13,237 nucleotides of DNA from DASTGO01 sp035719045 (GTDB taxonomy: Bacteria > Actinomycetota > Actinomycetes > Actinomycetales > Kineosporiaceae), in contig DASTGO010000029.1 in the NCBI GenBank assembly GCA_035719045.1, positions 1 through 13,237 of the forward strand. The letters run 5' to 3'. Positions 6,692-13,237 of this stretch are shown here, piece by piece. The position numbers and the translations under genes were made by a program. Numbering within the stretch: the first letter of the stretch is position 1; each line of letters starts with the position of its first letter. The notes under the pieces were generated by a model. It saw only the letters and a list, made by a program, of their open reading frames with translations, was not told the DNA's origin and did not search any database.

Positions 6692-7603
6692 ATGACCACC
6701 GACATCTCGGGGACCCCGGCCGCCGGTCAGCCGTACGTGTGCCGGTACTGCCGGCTGGCCTGCGACGCGTCCGGGGTCTCCTGCCCGCACTGCGGTGCAC
6801 CGGTCGACGTCCGGGCCGTCGTGAGCCGCTCCGGCTGGGTGAAGCAGCCGGGGATCATCGACCTGGCCCGGATCCAGTTCGGCCGGTCCCGGGTACAGAT
6901 CGAGGGCACCCAGGTCCCCGTCGCGGACTTCGACCTCGCCGGGGAGGAGTGGATCTACTTCTCCCACCACAGCCTGCTGTGGACCGATCCGTCGGTGCGG
7001 CTGAGCAACTCCGGCCTGGCCGGTGGCTGGAACCGGATGCTGGCCGGGATGCCGCTGATCATGCTGCAGGCGCAGGGCCCGGGGCACATCGCCCTGTCGG
7101 ACAACCACGCCGGCGACCTGATCGCCCTGCCGCTGGTGCCCGGACAACAGGTCTGGGTGCGCGAGCACCGCTTCCTCACCGCCACCGGGAACGTCGGCTA
7201 CACCTGGGAGAACACCGACATCTGGTACGTGACCGGTTCCGGGGACGAGCGGGAGACGCACTACCCGCTCGGCATGCTCGGGGACCGGTTCGCCGCGCAC
7301 CAGACCCCGGGCCTGCTCCTGCTGCACTCGCCCGGGAACACCTTCCTGCGGGACCTGGCTCCCGGCGAGACCATCCTGGTGCAGCCCAGCGCCCTGCTCT
7401 ACCGGGACCTCACGGTCACCATGCACCTGCACCTGGAGTACCCGCGTGGCGCCGGAAGACTGTCCTGGTGGTCGTCCTTCGAGCAGCGCAACATCTGGGT
7501 CCGCCTGATCGGGCCCGGGCGGGTCGCGGTGCAGTCGGTGTTCGAGCGGCCGGAGGGCGAGAGCATCACCGACCACAGTCCGGCCACCGTCCACCGCTGG
7601 TAG
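6692..7603 (+). CDS. AIM24-family protein with N-terminal zinc ribbon, copy 2 (303 aa)
   Basis: This is a paralogue of the preceding gene with the same architecture. A zinc ribbon CRYC-x10-CPHCG (Cys17, 20, 31, 34) precedes an AIM24 domain with matching blocks: VSRSGWVKQPG, IEGTQVPVADFDLAGEEWIYF, NRMLAGMPLIML, GPGHIALS, VREHRFLTAT, PGLLLLHSPGN, LAPGETILVQPS and LIGPGRVAVQS. Compared with copy 1 it has a longer middle insertion (around TGSGDERETHYPLG) and a longer stretch before the final block (YPRGAGRLSWWSSFEQRN). The ATG at 6692 is 7 nt after the upstream stop, so translation is probably coupled; no clear independent ribosome site is seen. The two proteins likely act together, perhaps as a heteromer (inference). 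A strong terminator follows 24 nt after the stop. Confidence 0.87.
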   Translation: MTTDISGTPAAGQPYVCRYCRLACDASGVSCPHCGAPVDVRAVVSRSGWVKQPGIIDLARIQFGRSRVQIEGTQVPVADFDLAGEEWIYFSHHSLLWTDPSVRLSNSGLAGGWNRMLAGMPLIMLQAQGPGHIALSDNHAGDLIALPLVPGQQVWVREHRFLTATGNVGYTWENTDIWYVTGSGDERETHYPLGMLGDRFAAHQTPGLLLLHSPGNTFLRDLAPGETILVQPSALLYRDLTVTMHLHLEYPRGAGRLSWWSSFEQRNIWVRLIGPGRVAVQSVFERPEGESITDHSPATVHRW

Positions 7604-7626
7604 CCGGCGCCGCGGCTGTGCACGCA

Positions 7627-7660
7627 TGAGGGGCCGGTGCCCGGCGGCACCGGCCCCTCA
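7627..7660. terminator. 15-bp stem terminator between convergent genes
   Basis: TGAGGGGCCGGTGCC (7627-7641) pairs perfectly with GGCACCGGCCCCTCA (7646-7660) around a CGGC tetraloop, followed by CTTTCC. It lies 24 nt after the AIM24 pair and 49 nt beyond the stop of the convergent membrane-protein gene, so it probably works in both directions. A smaller hairpin, TCCATCC/GGATGGA (7664-7679), follows. Confidence 0.85.
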
Positions 7661-7708
7661 CTTTCCATCCCTGGATGGATCTCGTTGCGGCACAGGGGAT
7701 TTCGATGC

Positions 7709-9280
7709 TCAGCCTAGGTGGGCGGGAACCCGTTCGGCCTCCCCGGGCACCTCGTACAGGCCGGGCCCGTACCGCCAGCGGCCGACACCCCAGCAGGCGC
7801 AGAAGAAGATGCCGGCCCAGAGCATGACGACCACCGAGATCGCGCCGAGCAGCGGGGTCACCAGGATCAGCGGAGGCCAGTGCCCGTTGAGCTCGTTGAA
7901 GTCGGCCTGGTTCGCCGCCAGCGCCGGGACGACCGCCTTGCCGAAGTAGTCCCGGACCCCGACCGCCGTGTGCATCGGGCTACCGGCGGTGGTCCCCGGC
8001 ACGTTCTTCCAACCCTCGGTCACCTTGGGCAGGTAGGTGATCGCCTGCGCCAGATGCGGGAAGTTCTGCCCCAGTGCCGCGTTCACCTGCTCGGGTGTGG
8101 CCTTGAGCGCGGTGGACAGGAACGCCACCAGCCTGGGCAGTTCGGCGGTGACCTCCGACAGCGGGATCGCCTGCAACAGAGCGGTGGTGTGCGGGAACTT
8201 CTGCTGCAGGGTCGACAGCACCGCCGCCTGGCTCAGACCCGTCTGCCGGGAGACGAAGGCGACCAGCTTCGGCACCTCCGCCGCCGCACCGCCTTCGGTC
8301 AGGACGATCGGGTCGGCCAGGTCGACCACGGAGCTGACGAACCCGATGCTCGCCTTGTCACCGGCGATGCGGGCGTCGGTGAACACCGGTGCCGCGTCGT
8401 CGACGAGGTGCCCGGCGCCACCGAGGCGTGCGAACAGCCCGGCCCCGAACACCAGGCCGAACACCGCCGCGCCGACCACGAACACCGCCGCCCAGGCGGT
8501 CATCTTGACGCCACGGCCACGCTTGACCATGAGCGAGAAGACCAGCATGACCACACCCAGTCCGGCCGCCAGGGCACCGACGACGGTGAGGATGAGCGGG
8601 AAGCTGTCGACCTTCGGCCACCAGTCGTGCAACTGGGCCATGTTCGTGGTGTTGCGTTCGACGACCGGGACGACGTCGGAGCTGTAGTAGGAGCGGATCT
8701 CAGGCGCGCTGCGCACCGGCTGCTCGGTGCTGAACCGGGTGAGCTTCTCGGTGCCCGGCACGGCATTCCAGCCCTGGGTCACCGTGGGCAGTGCGGTGAC
8801 CGCCTGGTGGATGGCCGGGAAGTTCTGCTTGAGCGTGGCCAGAACGTTGTCCGGGCTGGTCTTGAGCGTGGTGGCGAGGAACTGGACCAGGCCCGGGACC
8901 TCCTCGTTCACCGAGCTCAGCGGGAGGGTCTGCAGCAGAGCGGTAGTGTGCGGGAACTTCTGCTGCAGGGTGGTCAGCACCTGGGTCTGGGTGAGGCCGG
9001 TCCGCTTGGACACGAACGAGACCAGCTTCGGCACCTCGGAGGCCGCACCCCCCTTGGGGGTGACGATGGGGTCGAGGGTGTTGACCGCGTCGGACAGGAA
9101 GTTGATGCCGGCCCGGTCACCCGCGGCCGCTTCTGGAGTGAACGCCGGGGTCAGGTTGTCGACCACACGCTGTCCGGCGTGCAACCGGGGATACAGGCTG
9201 AACCCGTACACCAGGCCGAGAATGCCGACACCGACGAGAACGACGACGAGCCAACCGACGACTGAGGTCGCGCGACGCAT
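7709..9280 (-). CDS. Unrecognised membrane protein made of two fused copies of a 253-residue unit (523 aa)
   Basis: I do not recognise this family. Hydrophobic segments are at about residues 8-28, 227-251, 260-283 and 470-495, giving TM, large soluble loop, TM, TM, large soluble loop, TM. The basic residues KRGRGVK between the second and third helices suggest the loops are extracytoplasmic. The two halves align with a 253-residue period: RVVDN..DPIVTPKGGAASEVPKLV (from about 38) against HLVDD..DPIVLTEGGAAAEVPKLV (from about 291), and LTTLQQKFPHTTALLQ against LSTLQQKFPHTTALLQ. Each loop holds two shorter repeats of about 44 residues with the pattern VPxLVxF..VLxTLxQxFP..LP, at about 83-126, 127-170, 336-379 and 380-422, probably helical. 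The ATG at 9280 is chosen because GGAGAGGAG lies 11 nt upstream and it places a signal-anchor at the start; an in-frame start at 9340 would add a basic 20-residue leader. The gene is convergent with the AIM24 pair. Confidence 0.8.
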   Translation of the reverse strand: MRRATSVVGWLVVVLVGVGILGLVYGFSLYPRLHAGQRVVDNLTPAFTPEAAAGDRAGINFLSDAVNTLDPIVTPKGGAASEVPKLVSFVSKRTGLTQTQVLTTLQQKFPHTTALLQTLPLSSVNEEVPGLVQFLATTLKTSPDNVLATLKQNFPAIHQAVTALPTVTQGWNAVPGTEKLTRFSTEQPVRSAPEIRSYYSSDVVPVVERNTTNMAQLHDWWPKVDSFPLILTVVGALAAGLGVVMLVFSLMVKRGRGVKMTAWAAVFVVGAAVFGLVFGAGLFARLGGAGHLVDDAAPVFTDARIAGDKASIGFVSSVVDLADPIVLTEGGAAAEVPKLVAFVSRQTGLSQAAVLSTLQQKFPHTTALLQAIPLSEVTAELPRLVAFLSTALKATPEQVNAALGQNFPHLAQAITYLPKVTEGWKNVPGTTAGSPMHTAVGVRDYFGKAVVPALAANQADFNELNGHWPPLILVTPLLGAISVVVMLWAGIFFCACWGVGRWRYGPGLYEVPGEAERVPAHLG

Positions 9281-9581
9281 GGGCGGGAGAACTCCTCTCC
9301 TGTTCGCGGCACGCCGTACGGCCCCTGCCGCACGCGCCACGATGGCGCCGAACGTTAGGAATCCGGGGCGGCGATAGTGCGGGCCCTAGGTCCCAGCGAA
9401 TTGTGAGTTCGGTCGCCGAGAGCAACCGGCCAGAAATGTGCCCGCGCAGACGGGAAGGCAATTGCGGCATCGGGTGAATCCCTTGCGGTGATCGAATTCA
9501 CAGCAGCCGCAGGTGGGTTTGGCAACGTTTTCACAGGTCAGCGCGGCGCCGAGAAGGCGGCCGGGCTCCCGCCGGGCACCG
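9281..9581. other. Intergenic region between arfB-like and the membrane-protein gene
   Basis: This 301-nt gap between two minus-strand genes is locally less GC-rich than its surroundings, especially 9395-9540. It contains the ribosome site for the membrane-protein gene (complement of 9292-9300) and a weak GGCGG/CCGCC hairpin (9556-9573) just past the arfB stop. I saw no convincing promoter pair, RNA gene or small reading frame, although the AT-richer base composition makes a promoter for the minus-strand gene likely. Confidence 0.4.
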
Positions 9582-10028
9582 TCACCAGTCCTGGGCGTGG
9601 CGCCCCTGCTTGGTCTGCGAGCGGCGCCGCTTGTCGTCCAGCCGGCGCTGCCGGGCCCCCGCCGAGGGCCGGGTCGGGCGCCGGGCCGGTGCGGACGGAG
9701 CGATCGCCTCCCGCAGCAGGGCGGCCAGCCGGATCCGGGCGGCCTGCCGGTTGCGCAGCTGCGAACGGAACTGCGAGGCGGTCACCGTCACCACCCCGCC
9801 GGCCAACCGCCCGGCCAGCCGGTCCAGGGCCCGCTGCCGCAGCGCCGGACCCAGCACCGTGGACCCGGCCACGTCCCAGCTCAGCTCCACCCGGGAGTCC
9901 GTCGTGTTGACCCCCTGGCCGCCCGGACCGGCCGACCGGGAGAACCGCCACCGCAACTGCTCGGCGGGGATGGTCAACCCGGCGGTCACCGGAAGGTCGG
10001 CGTCGACCGCGCCGGGGTTGGCCTCCAT
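9582..10028 (-). CDS. arfB: ArfB/YaeJ-type alternative ribosome-rescue peptidyl-tRNA hydrolase (148 aa)
   Basis: This stand-alone class I release-factor-like domain hydrolyses peptidyl-tRNA on stalled ribosomes. The signature SRSAGPGGQGVNTTDSRVEL is present, with the catalytic GGQ at residues 36-38, followed by helices rich in Arg (LRNRQAARIRLAALLREA) and a basic C-terminal tail (GARQRRLDDKRRRSQTKQGR). That tail in ArfB inserts into the empty mRNA channel. The length is typical, and there is no codon-recognition domain, which excludes RF1/RF2. The ATG at 10028 is chosen because it gives a family-like N-terminus; in-frame starts up to 10160 add unrelated sequence. The ribosome site is poor (a G-run almost abutting the start). 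The 300-nt gap to the next minus-strand gene suggests separate transcription. Confidence 0.92.
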   Translation of the reverse strand: MEANPGAVDADLPVTAGLTIPAEQLRWRFSRSAGPGGQGVNTTDSRVELSWDVAGSTVLGPALRQRALDRLAGRLAGGVVTVTASQFRSQLRNRQAARIRLAALLREAIAPSAPARRPTRPSAGARQRRLDDKRRRSQTKQGRHAQDW

Positions 10029-10178
10029 GCCCCCAGCATGCCCGGCGGATTCCGGGTCCGGCGATCGCCACCACCTGGTGGATCCGGGGCAGCCATCACC
10101 CACCGCAACCCCGCTCACGCAGAGCGATTCTCCTGGGGTGGTGATCCGGGGTTCCCGCACGATTCGCTACCGAAAGAG

Positions 10179-10216
10179 GATCAACGACCGGGCCGATCAA
10201 CGGATTTCGATCACAC
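10179..10216 (+). repeat. Three GATCA-type direct repeats upstream of the polysaccharide synthase
   Basis: GATCAACG occurs at 10179-10186 and 10195-10202, followed by the related GATCACAC at 10209-10216. They are spaced 16 and 14 bp apart, directly upstream of a TAGACT -10-like element. Spacing of about one and a half helical turns could suit a regulator binding a direct-repeat array. The binding protein is unknown. Confidence 0.35.
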
Positions 10217-10239
10217 GGGTGCAACGGGCTGCCTAGACT
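10211..10239 (+). promoter_or_regulatory. Candidate promoter for the polysaccharide synthase, with a long leader
   Basis: TAGACT (10234-10239) fits the TANNNT -10 pattern; 17 nt upstream lies TCACAC (10211-10216), a weak -35 overlapping the third GATCA repeat. Transcription from here would give a leader of about 220 nt before the ATG at 10467. The leader contains a small hairpin CGGGTG/CACCCG (10280-10294), but I recognised no riboswitch. The rest of the 438-nt gap (10029-10466) holds a palindrome CCACCA-CC-TGGTGG (10068-10081) near the arfB start and no gene I can support. Confidence 0.35.
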
Positions 10240-10466
10240 CGCCACCAGGTAGGAGCCGGGTCACGGTCAAGCAGCCAGACGGGTGATTCACCCGGGCCGG
10301 CTGATGTCCGCGATGCCGGGAGCACGCCAGATCACTCCAGTTTCGGGATCCAGCGAACAGCAGCTGACACGGCGCACGGCCACCCGGGGGGATGGCTGCG
10401 GTGGGTCCCGCCCCTGCGGTCATGTGCGTGGGGCGGTTCAGGTCGTGTCCGGCATGAGGGGACGCC

Positions 10467-13013
10467 ATGGACGGTCGGCGCAACGACACGTCCGCAGTCC
10501 GCCTGGAAAGCCCCACCGCCGCCGCCCCGACGGGTGCCGGTGAGCCGACGAGCGTCTTCCTCGACCCCAGCGGGCGCCGCTGGCGCACCCTGCTCGCGCT
10601 GGGCCTGATCTCGATCACGGCGCTGGTCACGGTCACCACCTGGGCGGCGCCACGGCTGCTGGATCCCCCGGAACCCGGTCACCACCGCACCGCGGTCGAA
10701 CTCCCGCTCGGCGCCCCGGTGCCGCCCACCGTGGGCGAGGGTCCGCTGGAACGCGTCCTGCACGTGGAGCAGAGCCTCCAGCGCGGAGCCCGCGGCCTGG
10801 ACCCCTTCACCGGCCGCCCCGTCACGGTGTTCAGCGAGGAGGAGGCCGCCGACATCGGCACCTCCGAGTGGGTGCTGCAGCGGTACGGCTACCCGGGCGG
10901 CAGCACCCACCTGATCAGCCTGACCTTCGACGACGGCCCGGACCCGGTGTTCACCCCGCAACTGCTCGACGTGCTGTCCCGGGAGAAGGTCCCGGCCACC
11001 TTCTTCGTCACCGGTCAGCGGGCGGTGGCGGCACCCGACATCATCCGCCGGGAGATCCGGGAGGGGCATGCCATCGGCAACCACTCCCTGACCCACCCGG
11101 ACTTCAACAGCACCGGCCCGCTGATGACGCAGGCCCAGCTCGTCCTCACCGACCGGCTGCTGCGGGACGTCACCGGCCAGCGGTCGGCCTACACCCGGAT
11201 GCCGTTCGGCGGCTTCGGTGACGGCAGCACGATCGCCTCGATCAACGCGATCCTGCGGCTGCAGCAGTTCGGCTACGTCAGCGCCAGCTACGACAGCGAC
11301 ACCCTGGACTGGTCCTATGACTCCGGGGAGTCCGCGGGCTCGATCCCGCTCCCGCAGCTGGACGGCCGCAATCTCACGGTCCTGCTCCACGACGCGGGCG
11401 GCGACAGCCGGCAGAAGACCGTCGACTACGTCCAGAACGTGCTCATCCCGGCGGCCAAGGCCCGCGGGTACACCTTCGTCACCATGCCACAGGCGCAGGC
11501 GGAACTGCAGGCCGCCACCGGCCCGGTCACCGTGACCGGCTGGGACACCGCCACCCGGCAGTTGGCCACGGTCGCCCTGACCTGGCCGCAGAACCTGCTC
11601 AGCTCCCTGTTCGCCTTCGCCGTGATGGCCGTGATCGGTGTCGGAGGTCTCACCGTCACGCTGGCGCTGGCCCGCCGGCTGCGCCGCCGCAGGTTCCCCG
11701 AGGACGCACCGGTCCTCCCGGTCACCGTGCTGATCGCGGCGTACAACGAGGAGAAGGTGATCGCCCGCACGCTGCGGGCACTGCGCCACCAGACCTATCC
11801 GCTGCTGGAGATCGTGGTCGTGGACGACGGGTCCACCGACGCCACCTCCGACGAAGTGCTCCTGGCCACGGCCGAGGACCCGCGGATCCGCTTACTGCGC
11901 CAACGGAACCAGGGCAAGTGGGCGGCGCTCAACCACGGGCTGTCCGCCGCGCGGGGCGAGATCGTCGTCACCCTCGACGCGGACACCATCTTCGCCCCGC
12001 AGACCGTGCACCGGTTGGTCCGCCAGTTCACCCTGGACGGTGCCGAGCGGCTGGGAGCGGTGGCCGGGGTGGTCCGGGTGGCGAACCGGAACCACAACCT
12101 GCTCACCCGGTGGCAGGCCCTGGAGTACCTCACCCAGATCGGGGTCGAACGCGCGGCCTACGCCCGGCTCGGCGCGATCCCTGTGGTCCCGGGCGCCTGC
12201 GCGGCCTGGCGACGGCGGGCGGTGCTGGAGGCCGGCGGCTACTCCGGGGCCACCCTTGCCGAGGACTGCGACCTCACCCTCGCCCTGCAGACCGCCCACT
12301 GGCGGATCTCGCAGGACGACGAGGCGATCGCCCTGACCGAGGCCCCGCAGGACGTGAAGTCCCTTCTGGCGCAACGGGTCCGTTGGACCTTCGGAACACT
12401 GCAGAGCCTGTCCAAGCACCGGGAACTGCTGCTGCGGCGCAAGCGCGGCTGGCTGGGGCTGGTGGTCCTGCCGTACACCCTGCTGGCCGCGCTCACCCCG
12501 GTCCTGTTCACCCCGTTCGTCGTCGTGATGGCGGTGCAGACGGTCCGCGACCAGGGGTGGTGGGTGCTCGGCGTCTACTTCGCCCTGTTCACCGCCGTCC
12601 ACCTCGTCGTGGCAGCGGTGGCGGTGGCGTTGATGCGCGAACCCGTCGACCACCTGCTTCTCGTCCCGCTGTACCGGCTGGTCTACGAACCGCTGCGGAT
12701 CTACCTGATGTACACCTCCGTCTACCTCGCCCTGCGTGGGGTTCGCCTGGGCTGGAACAAGTTACGCCGGACCGGCCGGGTCGACGCCGCACTCGACCCG
12801 AGCGCGCCGGTGCCGGCGCCGGGGGCCGAGATCCCTGTGCGGGAACCGGTTTCCGGGACCGTCGGCGCGGGTACGGGCCGGATCATCGACCTGGACCGCC
12901 TGACCGTGGGCGAACGCGACCCGGCCACGGGGGCGGTCGTCCACGGCGGCGGAGGAACCCAGCCCGACCCACGGGTGGGCAGCATCACCGGAGGCAGTGG
13001 TGGGCCAAGCTGA
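10467..13013 (+). CDS. Bifunctional polysaccharide deacetylase / family-2 glycosyltransferase (848 aa)
   Basis: This membrane fusion protein probably polymerises and partly de-N-acetylates an exopolysaccharide. An N-terminal anchor (about 40-60) precedes a NodB/CE4 deacetylase (about 148-345) with all five motifs: TFDDGPD (Asp155, Asp156), HSLTH (His206, His210), RMPFGG (Arg244), DSDTLDW and LLHDAG (His308). A helix (about 378-402) leads to a processive GT2 domain (about 415-650) with AAYNEE, VVDDGSTD (453-458), the DAD metal site (504-506), AEDCD (599-603) and QRVRW (636-640). C-terminal helices (about 662-685, 697-722, 730-755) are followed by a disordered tail. The layout resembles PgaB and PgaC functions in one chain and the actinobacterial deacetylase-GT2 proteins such as Streptomyces MatB, linked to a poly-N-acetylglucosamine-like polymer. 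The actual polymer is unknown. GAGGGG lies five nt before the ATG. The 3' end overlaps the next gene. Confidence 0.93.
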   Translation: MDGRRNDTSAVRLESPTAAAPTGAGEPTSVFLDPSGRRWRTLLALGLISITALVTVTTWAAPRLLDPPEPGHHRTAVELPLGAPVPPTVGEGPLERVLHVEQSLQRGARGLDPFTGRPVTVFSEEEAADIGTSEWVLQRYGYPGGSTHLISLTFDDGPDPVFTPQLLDVLSREKVPATFFVTGQRAVAAPDIIRREIREGHAIGNHSLTHPDFNSTGPLMTQAQLVLTDRLLRDVTGQRSAYTRMPFGGFGDGSTIASINAILRLQQFGYVSASYDSDTLDWSYDSGESAGSIPLPQLDGRNLTVLLHDAGGDSRQKTVDYVQNVLIPAAKARGYTFVTMPQAQAELQAATGPVTVTGWDTATRQLATVALTWPQNLLSSLFAFAVMAVIGVGGLTVTLALARRLRRRRFPEDAPVLPVTVLIAAYNEEKVIARTLRALRHQTYPLLEIVVVDDGSTDATSDEVLLATAEDPRIRLLRQRNQGKWAALNHGLSAARGEIVVTLDADTIFAPQTVHRLVRQFTLDGAERLGAVAGVVRVANRNHNLLTRWQALEYLTQIGVERAAYARLGAIPVVPGACAAWRRRAVLEAGGYSGATLAEDCDLTLALQTAHWRISQDDEAIALTEAPQDVKSLLAQRVRWTFGTLQSLSKHRELLLRRKRGWLGLVVLPYTLLAALTPVLFTPFVVVMAVQTVRDQGWWVLGVYFALFTAVHLVVAAVAVALMREPVDHLLLVPLYRLVYEPLRIYLMYTSVYLALRGVRLGWNKLRRTGRVDAALDPSAPVPAPGAEIPVREPVSGTVGAGTGRIIDLDRLTVGERDPATGAVVHGGGGTQPDPRVGSITGGSGGPS

Positions 13014-13237
13014 GAAGACGGCACCGGACGGCATCCCCGTGATGCACCCGGTCGAGGCGCTCCCGGCGGCACGGACACCGTCGAACCACCCGGCAGCCCC
13101 TGCGGCACCGTCGGCCGACCTGGTCATCGACCTGCGAGACGGCGTCCTGCCGACGGCCTGCCCCGCCACCGCGGGCTCGGCGGCCGCCGAGCCCGCCGGC
13201 ACCACCACGTCGAACACCGAGCCCGCCGGCGCCACCA
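13000..13237 (+). CDS. 5' part of a gene translationally coupled to the polysaccharide synthase (partial)
   Basis: A frame opens with GTG at 13000, inside the end of the preceding gene (14-nt overlap), and remains open to the window edge (79 codons). GGAGG (12990-12994) lies five nt upstream, a strong ribosome site embedded in the synthase coding sequence. The visible N-terminus (MGQAEKTAPDGIPVMHPVEAL) continues as a Pro/Ala-rich, probably disordered leader with a repeated AEPAGT / TEPAGA element near the edge. No domain is visible. Its position suggests a partner in the same exopolysaccharide pathway, for example an acyltransferase, second glycosyltransferase or hydrolase, but the sequence here cannot decide. 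Confidence 0.65.
   Translation, partial: MGQAEKTAPDGIPVMHPVEALPAARTPSNHPAAPAAPSADLVIDLRDGVLPTACPATAGSAAAEPAGTTTSNTEPAGAT

Noticed and set aside
7718..9265. 515-codon plus-strand frame opposite the duplicated membrane protein
   Set aside because: Its composition is Arg/Gly/Asp/His-rich with no hydrophobic or domain pattern. The minus strand gives coherent membrane helices and repeats.
10240..10466. Possible c-di-AMP (ydaO-type) riboswitch in the leader of the polysaccharide synthase
   Set aside because: Cell-wall genes in actinomycetes often carry this riboswitch, but I could not find its conserved segments (for example the GACAGCU-ACUCCG-like 3' strand) in the region.
12762..13235. Minus-strand frame near the right edge
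   Set aside because: It overlaps the C-terminus of the polysaccharide synthase and the coupled plus-strand gene, and its translation shows no domain.
13130..13237. Repeated GCCGAGCCCGCCGGC and related triplet-rich sequence at the window edge, considered as a CRISPR-like or integration repeat
   Set aside because: It is in frame within the partial coding sequence and encodes a low-complexity AEPAGT/TEPAGA repeat, so a coding explanation suffices.

Overview
The window is about 70% GC throughout. It carries lsr2, paired acyl-CoA dehydrogenases of the FadE24/FadE23 type, GTG starts and candidate leaderless signals, so it comes from the chromosome of an actinomycete (Actinomycetota). I cannot name the genus. 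No IS elements, tRNAs, rRNAs, CRISPR arrays or phage genes were seen.

Layout. (1) Positions 1-129: the start of a minus-strand gene cut by the window edge, divergent from a lipid operon. A perfect 15-bp palindrome (161-175) lies between them. (2) 416-4873: a three-gene plus-strand operon, fadE24-like, fadE23-like and an acyl-CoA synthetase, which together could activate an acyl chain as a CoA thioester and then carry out alpha,beta-dehydrogenation. (3) 5181-5546: lsr2, the actinobacterial nucleoid-associated silencer, followed by a strong hairpin terminator. (4) 5887-7603: two adjacent, paralogous AIM24-family genes, each with an N-terminal four-cysteine zinc ribbon, ended by a 15-bp stem terminator that also lies just past the end of the convergent gene. 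(5) 7709-9280, minus strand: a 523-residue membrane protein I do not recognise, built from two fused copies of a 253-residue unit. Each copy holds two shorter helical repeats. (6) 9582-10028, minus strand: an ArfB/YaeJ-type GGQ peptidyl-tRNA hydrolase. (7) 10467-13013: a large membrane protein fusing a NodB polysaccharide deacetylase to a processive family-2 glycosyltransferase. It overlaps by 14 nt the start of another plus-strand gene that runs off the window.

How the genes work together. The fadE24-fadE23-fadD set reads as one catabolic or lipid-remodelling unit, probably controlled by the divergent gene product acting at the palindrome (inference). The NodB-GT2 protein and its coupled partner look like an exopolysaccharide synthesis and export unit making a partly de-N-acetylated polymer. 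The AIM24 pair and the duplicated membrane protein have no established role in bacteria and are the least explained parts of the window. I found no clear defence or mobile system; the best candidates for undescribed biology are the repeat-built membrane protein and the zinc-ribbon AIM24 pair.
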